Source: Hymenolepis diminuta (Eukaryota; Platyhelminthes; Cestoda; Cyclophyllidea; Hymenolepididae). From it: a DNA stretch of 64,000 nt. A program made the translations under genes and the position numbers. The stretch lies in assembly GCA_900708905.1 (NCBI GenBank), contig CAADRB010000021.1, forward strand, positions 2,057,898-2,121,897. The letters are read 5' to 3'. The number at the start of each line of letters is the position of its first letter. The stretch's first letter is position 1. Positions 61,001 through 64,000 of this stretch are shown piece by piece. The notes beneath the pieces are model-generated. The model was given only the letters and a program-made list of their open reading frames with translations, had not been told where the DNA came from and did not search any database.

Positions 61001-64000
61001 TGAACTAGCTTATGGCCACACGGAGCTCTCAGTTCGGTTTCCCTATTGGTCTGCTCTGCGTGCAGACGTATGTGGTTAACTTTTTCCCAGCAAAGTTGCG
61101 AGCCTACTTCTAGCACCCTTGGGGCTTATAGTGTTTTCTCTCCACAAGAAAGAACGAAAAAAATGTTTGGTTTTAAAGTGAGTAGAGAGCACGATGCCTG
61201 AGGATATGGTTAGAATTAAACCAACATTGAGATATATTTATCAATTTCAAATAATGTAACATCTAATGTGTGATTCTTAATTTTTTATAAGCTTCCCAAA
61301 CTGTTTTGACTTCTCTCCATTATGGGTAAGTGTTTGACAGATTTTAGAAGCAGATTTAATTTATCCCAGTTAGAGAGTGTTTAGTTTGACTTGTGGAATG
61401 AGCACTTTTTAATACACTGATTGTATTTTTTAATGATTTTGTACTAAAAATAGGCGTAAAGCCTAGTCAATTGAAAAGTACATGCATATCCTACACATTA
61501 TAAATTTTAACTATTCTTACATATTTATTATTATCTAGAACGTAATTGAGTTTTCAGATTCTAGTTTTTATCTATTTTTAAACAATAAAACAGTTCATTA
61601 TTTTTTAGCATACTTGTTACAAATCTTAGTATCAATTAGCCATTTTTGGCGGTTGGGAAAGGTGAATTTATGGGGATTACACGATCAGTTAATTAATTCA
61701 ATAAATCGGTCAGTAAACTCTGAATATCGCGGCTTGAACTCTCACTTAGGAGCCTAGGAGTCAAATCAAAATTTTTCCTTTTAGCAATGGCCAAATGAAT
61801 TCGGAATTCAAATGACTTTTTACTCTTGGTGCCCTGATTTTATCTCCTACTTCTTAAATCATTAGGTGACTGGATTTTCTAACCAGATTGGGATTGCTGA
61901 TCGAATTATTGGAATATTCAAATGCGAAGATAAAATATTCCGCAAACAAATTAACTTTACTCACTGTGAAATTCCGACTTCCCGCCTCTCTCCTCAACAT
62001 GAGAATCAAAAGATCCGGTTGAATGTTATATTTAATATTGCAGATTGACAGGATCTTTATGGTTGTATATTCAACTATATTTCCACAAATTGAGAAATTT
62101 GCTATGGTTTGAGAGTGGCCGATTTCTCGACATTTTTGTCAAGCATGCTGAAGAAAAGAGGAGGAATTAGTTGATTTCTTAGTTATTAAAGTATTAGAGT
62201 GTACATCAAAACGATTGCTCCATCAAATCTTCTTTTGCATCAGCTTGAATCTTTCTGACCCATATGTTCACGGCGACTTTATTGAGCAGTCAACGGTCTT
62301 CTCTGGTTGATTTGTACCTTAGTTGCTATGCCCACTTTCCAAATTCTCAGTCTGTTCCGGTATTATGTCCCCCTTTCTTCCCCTTGGACATTAGGAAGTC
62401 TCTTTATTCTTGATTAGACAACCAGTGTTGATTTTAATTCAGTCATATTTTAAGTTCTATGTGTACACGGTCGCTCTAGAGATGGAGCTTGATATTATCC
62501 GTTAGAATTTTATTACGTCGACTGTTGCTTCACTTATTTACATCTGTTCTATCGATTTGGTCTCAAAGGTATTCGTGGACGCCTATAATGGGGATACTAT
62601 TATTATTACCCATTGTAATACGAAGCGAATTACAATTTTTAACCGTTGGAAGTAATTGATATCGAATAACAGTAATTTCGACAAAGGATAAAGAGGAGGA
62701 GATCAAAAAGGTACAGGGAGCAAAGTGAAAGTATCAAAGTCTATTTGACTTTTGGACTCGGAATATACAATGTTTACTAAGTAGGCAGTTCACGTTCAAA
62801 ATTCAAATTTCACGATTCATCTTCTGGATCGCAGCAAATGCTTTTGAAAGATGTTCAGTGTTTAGTGATCAGTATTATTTAGTTAAGAAGGGTAGGTTTT
62901 GTCGCTTCATTTCGTTATTTCTTCGAATGGTTGAGAAGATAAAATTTTCTTACACGCAGTACGTCAGCTTACAGTTTTAACATAAGTAGGATAACAATTT
63001 CAAGTTAGTAGAGCTCCGTGGGCTGTGATCACTTCAGGTGAATAAATGTAATGTTCAGATGAAGAGGCCTCCTAGGAGCAACTATGGGCGAAAAATGTGA
63101 GTCTGGTTTTACTAATTTCAATTAAACACACCCGAAACTCTGTTCGTCATTCCGACTCACCTTCATGTCTCTCTTGAATAGAACATCTATTTTGCCATCA
63201 TTATCATTTCGTACTGTCTGTTGTTCGTTCAATATGGGATGGTCTTTGCGAATTGATTTATTTAATCACATGGGCCTTTTTTCTAGCTCTATTGCGTTGG
63301 TTTTCATTTTTCCGCAGTTTGGCTGACTTTTCCTCATTGATTATGCATTAATCCCTTCAGTTTTTAAGAAATGTTTCGCGAATTAGAACTCTCGTACGGA
63401 GTTAGCCATATTTTTTTGTTTCAATCATTTTGACATTAATTTAAATTAAAATGCGTTTAAGATAATCCCAAATTAGCAGCTGCTAGGCCAATCGTTTTTA
63501 AATTAATGTCATCCATCTCTTTACTGAATACGTTACTGTAGTTTCACCTTCCTTCCTGTCCCACTTTTCAAAATTTGACACCAAAATTTGTAAATTTCTG
63601 ACTTGACAGATGTACATTCTGATCACTGCACCACCACAGCGCACAGATTTCGATATTGACATACTAATGAACATAGTTACCACCTATTCAATTGTTGTTC
63701 TTATTACAGTGTTCCTCCACTTCAACTGATCGCTGTTCACGACTCCACCATTCTGCCAATGCTGTTGGCCCTCGACTCTTGTGGTGAGATCTGGCCACCA
63801 TTCGGTGCTGACATCACTTTTGAGCTCTATCTCCAGTCTCAGGGTCCGGGGTATAGGCTGCCCAACAACCATACAATCTCTAGTGCTGAACCAAACTCGA
63901 ATTTCGACTGGTCTGAAAATATGGTTGATCATATGTGGGTACGCGTTCTTTACCTCGGTAAACCCCTACCCCTGCTTACCAAGTGGTGTGACTATAAATC
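49074..64000 (+). CDS. ACP6: Lysophosphatidic acid phosphatase type 6-like, gene 2, cut by window end
   Basis: Tandem paralogue of the gene at 35518-44890 in the same orientation. Exons: 49074-49159, 49623-49713, 49790-49921, 49968-50098, 51742-51821, 51902-52057, 55095-55192, 57930-58030, 59194-59271 and 63710 to the window end. Intron phases are the same as in gene 1 and exon lengths match in all complete exons, except exon 3, which is one codon longer. The visible protein is 414 residues; about 50 should follow outside. Exon 1 encodes MWVRNRYFRYYLVVALGI..., a basic start and hydrophobic anchor. FFRHGARTP again puts the nucleophile at His44. RSTR begins near residue 149 and the proton donor is His328-Asp329 in LIAVHDSTILP. 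Both proteins keep the full catalytic set, so both are probably active. Residue differences are spread along the chain, so the duplication is old. Introns 6 and 9 are 3-4.5 kb and hold repeats and unassigned sequence. Confidence 0.92.
51300..51368. other. Assembly gap (69 N)
   Basis: The gap lies in intron 4 of the second phosphatase gene. The bases before it (gttgagaaactcgaatt) match the body of the SINE family, so the gap probably falls within or beside a repeat copy. Its non-round length may mean it was estimated rather than fixed. Confidence 0.97.
52640..52880 (+). repeat. Dispersed ~340-bp repeat, partial copy
   Basis: Contains aatagggatgaaggggttga, gtcttgctttatttaatttc, ctggtgagttaatgtc and ttggtcattccacttttatt, in family order. 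It lies in intron 6 of the second phosphatase gene. Confidence 0.6.
53430..53680 (+). repeat. Dispersed ~340-bp repeat, partial copy
   Basis: Contains catttgatttctgtacccg, tcaaatttcagaatttcacc, gagtaaactaatgttcg and tcagttgattgaattgag. It lies about 0.8 kb after the previous copy in the same intron and in the same orientation. The minus-strand open frame beginning in it (53566-53820) is not taken as a gene. Confidence 0.6.
55720..55995 (+). repeat. Dispersed ~340-bp repeat, partial copy
   Basis: Contains aaatttcatgaactgacttc, cagattcatggatgcgatga, gatattcaggatctgttgg and ccgactgatttagttcc. It lies in intron 7 of the second phosphatase gene. The short frame at 55802-56017 is inside this repeat. 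Confidence 0.6.
57550..57720 (+). repeat. tRNA-derived SINE, plus-strand orientation, B box preserved
   Basis: ggtcacgagttcgatatc at 57579-57596 is close to a pol III B box, preceded by the A-box region gggataaagtgctcgtcag. It is followed by ggtcgatgcactcctagtgg and aatggccaacctcg, which are the complement of the tail at 22940-22975. This copy fixes the head-to-tail direction of the family. It lies in intron 7 of the second phosphatase gene. Confidence 0.65.
58790..59000 (+). repeat. Dispersed ~340-bp repeat, 3' half
   Basis: Contains tgcgatattcacaacttgct, gaatggctggtcatgcca, and a 3' extension tctgatggatgaaactaaca that is also present after the copy at 2700-3000. The shared extension suggests a subfamily. 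It lies in intron 8 of the second phosphatase gene. Confidence 0.55.
60040..60375 (+). repeat. Dispersed ~340-bp repeat, long copy
   Basis: Together with 62650-62995 this is one of the two longest copies. Shared blocks in order are tgatatcgaataacag, a purine-rich stretch, a poorly conserved middle, aaatttcatgattcgtcccc / aaatttcacgattcatcttc, gtcgatcttgccacttcaat, a ttcttcg..ttgagaaga block, and a final cttaacatag. There is no long open frame and no pol III box pair. It lies in intron 9 of the second phosphatase gene. Confidence 0.65.
61680..61770 (-). repeat. Dispersed ~340-bp repeat, minus-strand fragment
   Basis: The plus strand reads gtaaactctgaatatcgcgg and cacttaggagcctaggag. This is the reverse complement of the family's gatattcagagcttgttgg core and the neighbouring part. 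It is the only minus-oriented copy identified. Confidence 0.4.
62650..62995 (+). repeat. Dispersed ~340-bp repeat, long copy
   Basis: Begins tgatatcgaataacagtaat and ends cagttttaacataag, collinear with 60040-60375. The two copies in one intron define the family's approximate ends. It lies in intron 9 of the second phosphatase gene. Confidence 0.65.
63595..63645 (-). repeat. tRNA-derived SINE head fragment
   Basis: tctgacttgacagatgtaca and tctgatcactgcaccaccac match the inverted head of the family. Only the head is recognisable. It lies about 65 bp before the last visible exon of the second phosphatase gene. Confidence 0.45.

Noticed and set aside
63684..63932. 82-codon minus-strand frame near the window end
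   Set aside because: It mirrors the last visible exon of the second phosphatase gene; the plus strand carries the HD motif and the family match.

Overview
The window is AT-rich eukaryotic nuclear DNA. It has GT-AG introns from about 35 bp to several kb, many decayed interspersed repeats, Tc1/mariner relics and three N gaps. Very short introns beside kilobase introns, a monoamine transporter, lysophosphatidate-phosphatase-like genes and kelch debris would suit a parasitic flatworm (cestode or trematode). That placement is inference: no rRNA or species-specific marker is present.

Layout. 1-5.3 kb: repeat-rich, no gene recognised. 5.33-6.05 kb (+): last three exons of an unrecognised Ser/Thr-rich, partly coiled-coil protein. 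6.92-7.25 kb (-): a convergent two-exon gene for an unrecognised 97-residue protein. 7.3-16.1 kb: intergenic, with a 50-N gap, a decayed Tc1/mariner copy and one copy of a young 302-bp repeat. 16.1-26.9 kb (+): a complete 13-exon SLC6 transporter, best read as a serotonin transporter (684 aa). 26.9-35.5 kb: intergenic, holding a nearly full-length mariner (-) with a probably false assembly gap, and a broken kelch gene. 35.5-44.9 kb (+): a complete 10-exon histidine acid phosphatase like ACP6 (469 aa). 49.1 kb to the window end (+): a tandem paralogue with the same ten-exon plan, cut in its last exon.

The two phosphatase genes share every intron phase, and eight of the nine fully visible exon pairs have equal lengths (the other differs by one codon). 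They are an old tandem duplication. Both keep the catalytic motifs RHGARTP, RSTR and HD, and both begin with a basic-hydrophobic membrane-anchor exon. The likely roles are serotonin re-uptake for the transporter and lysophosphatidate or related phosphomonoester hydrolysis at a membrane for the phosphatases. Nothing in the sequence links the two pathways.

Non-coding DNA is dominated by three dispersed families: a roughly 340-bp repeat with at least ten relics, a tRNA-derived SINE mostly in minus orientation, and a 302-bp element whose two copies are about 97% identical. All alignments were made by eye, so identities and repeat ends are approximate.
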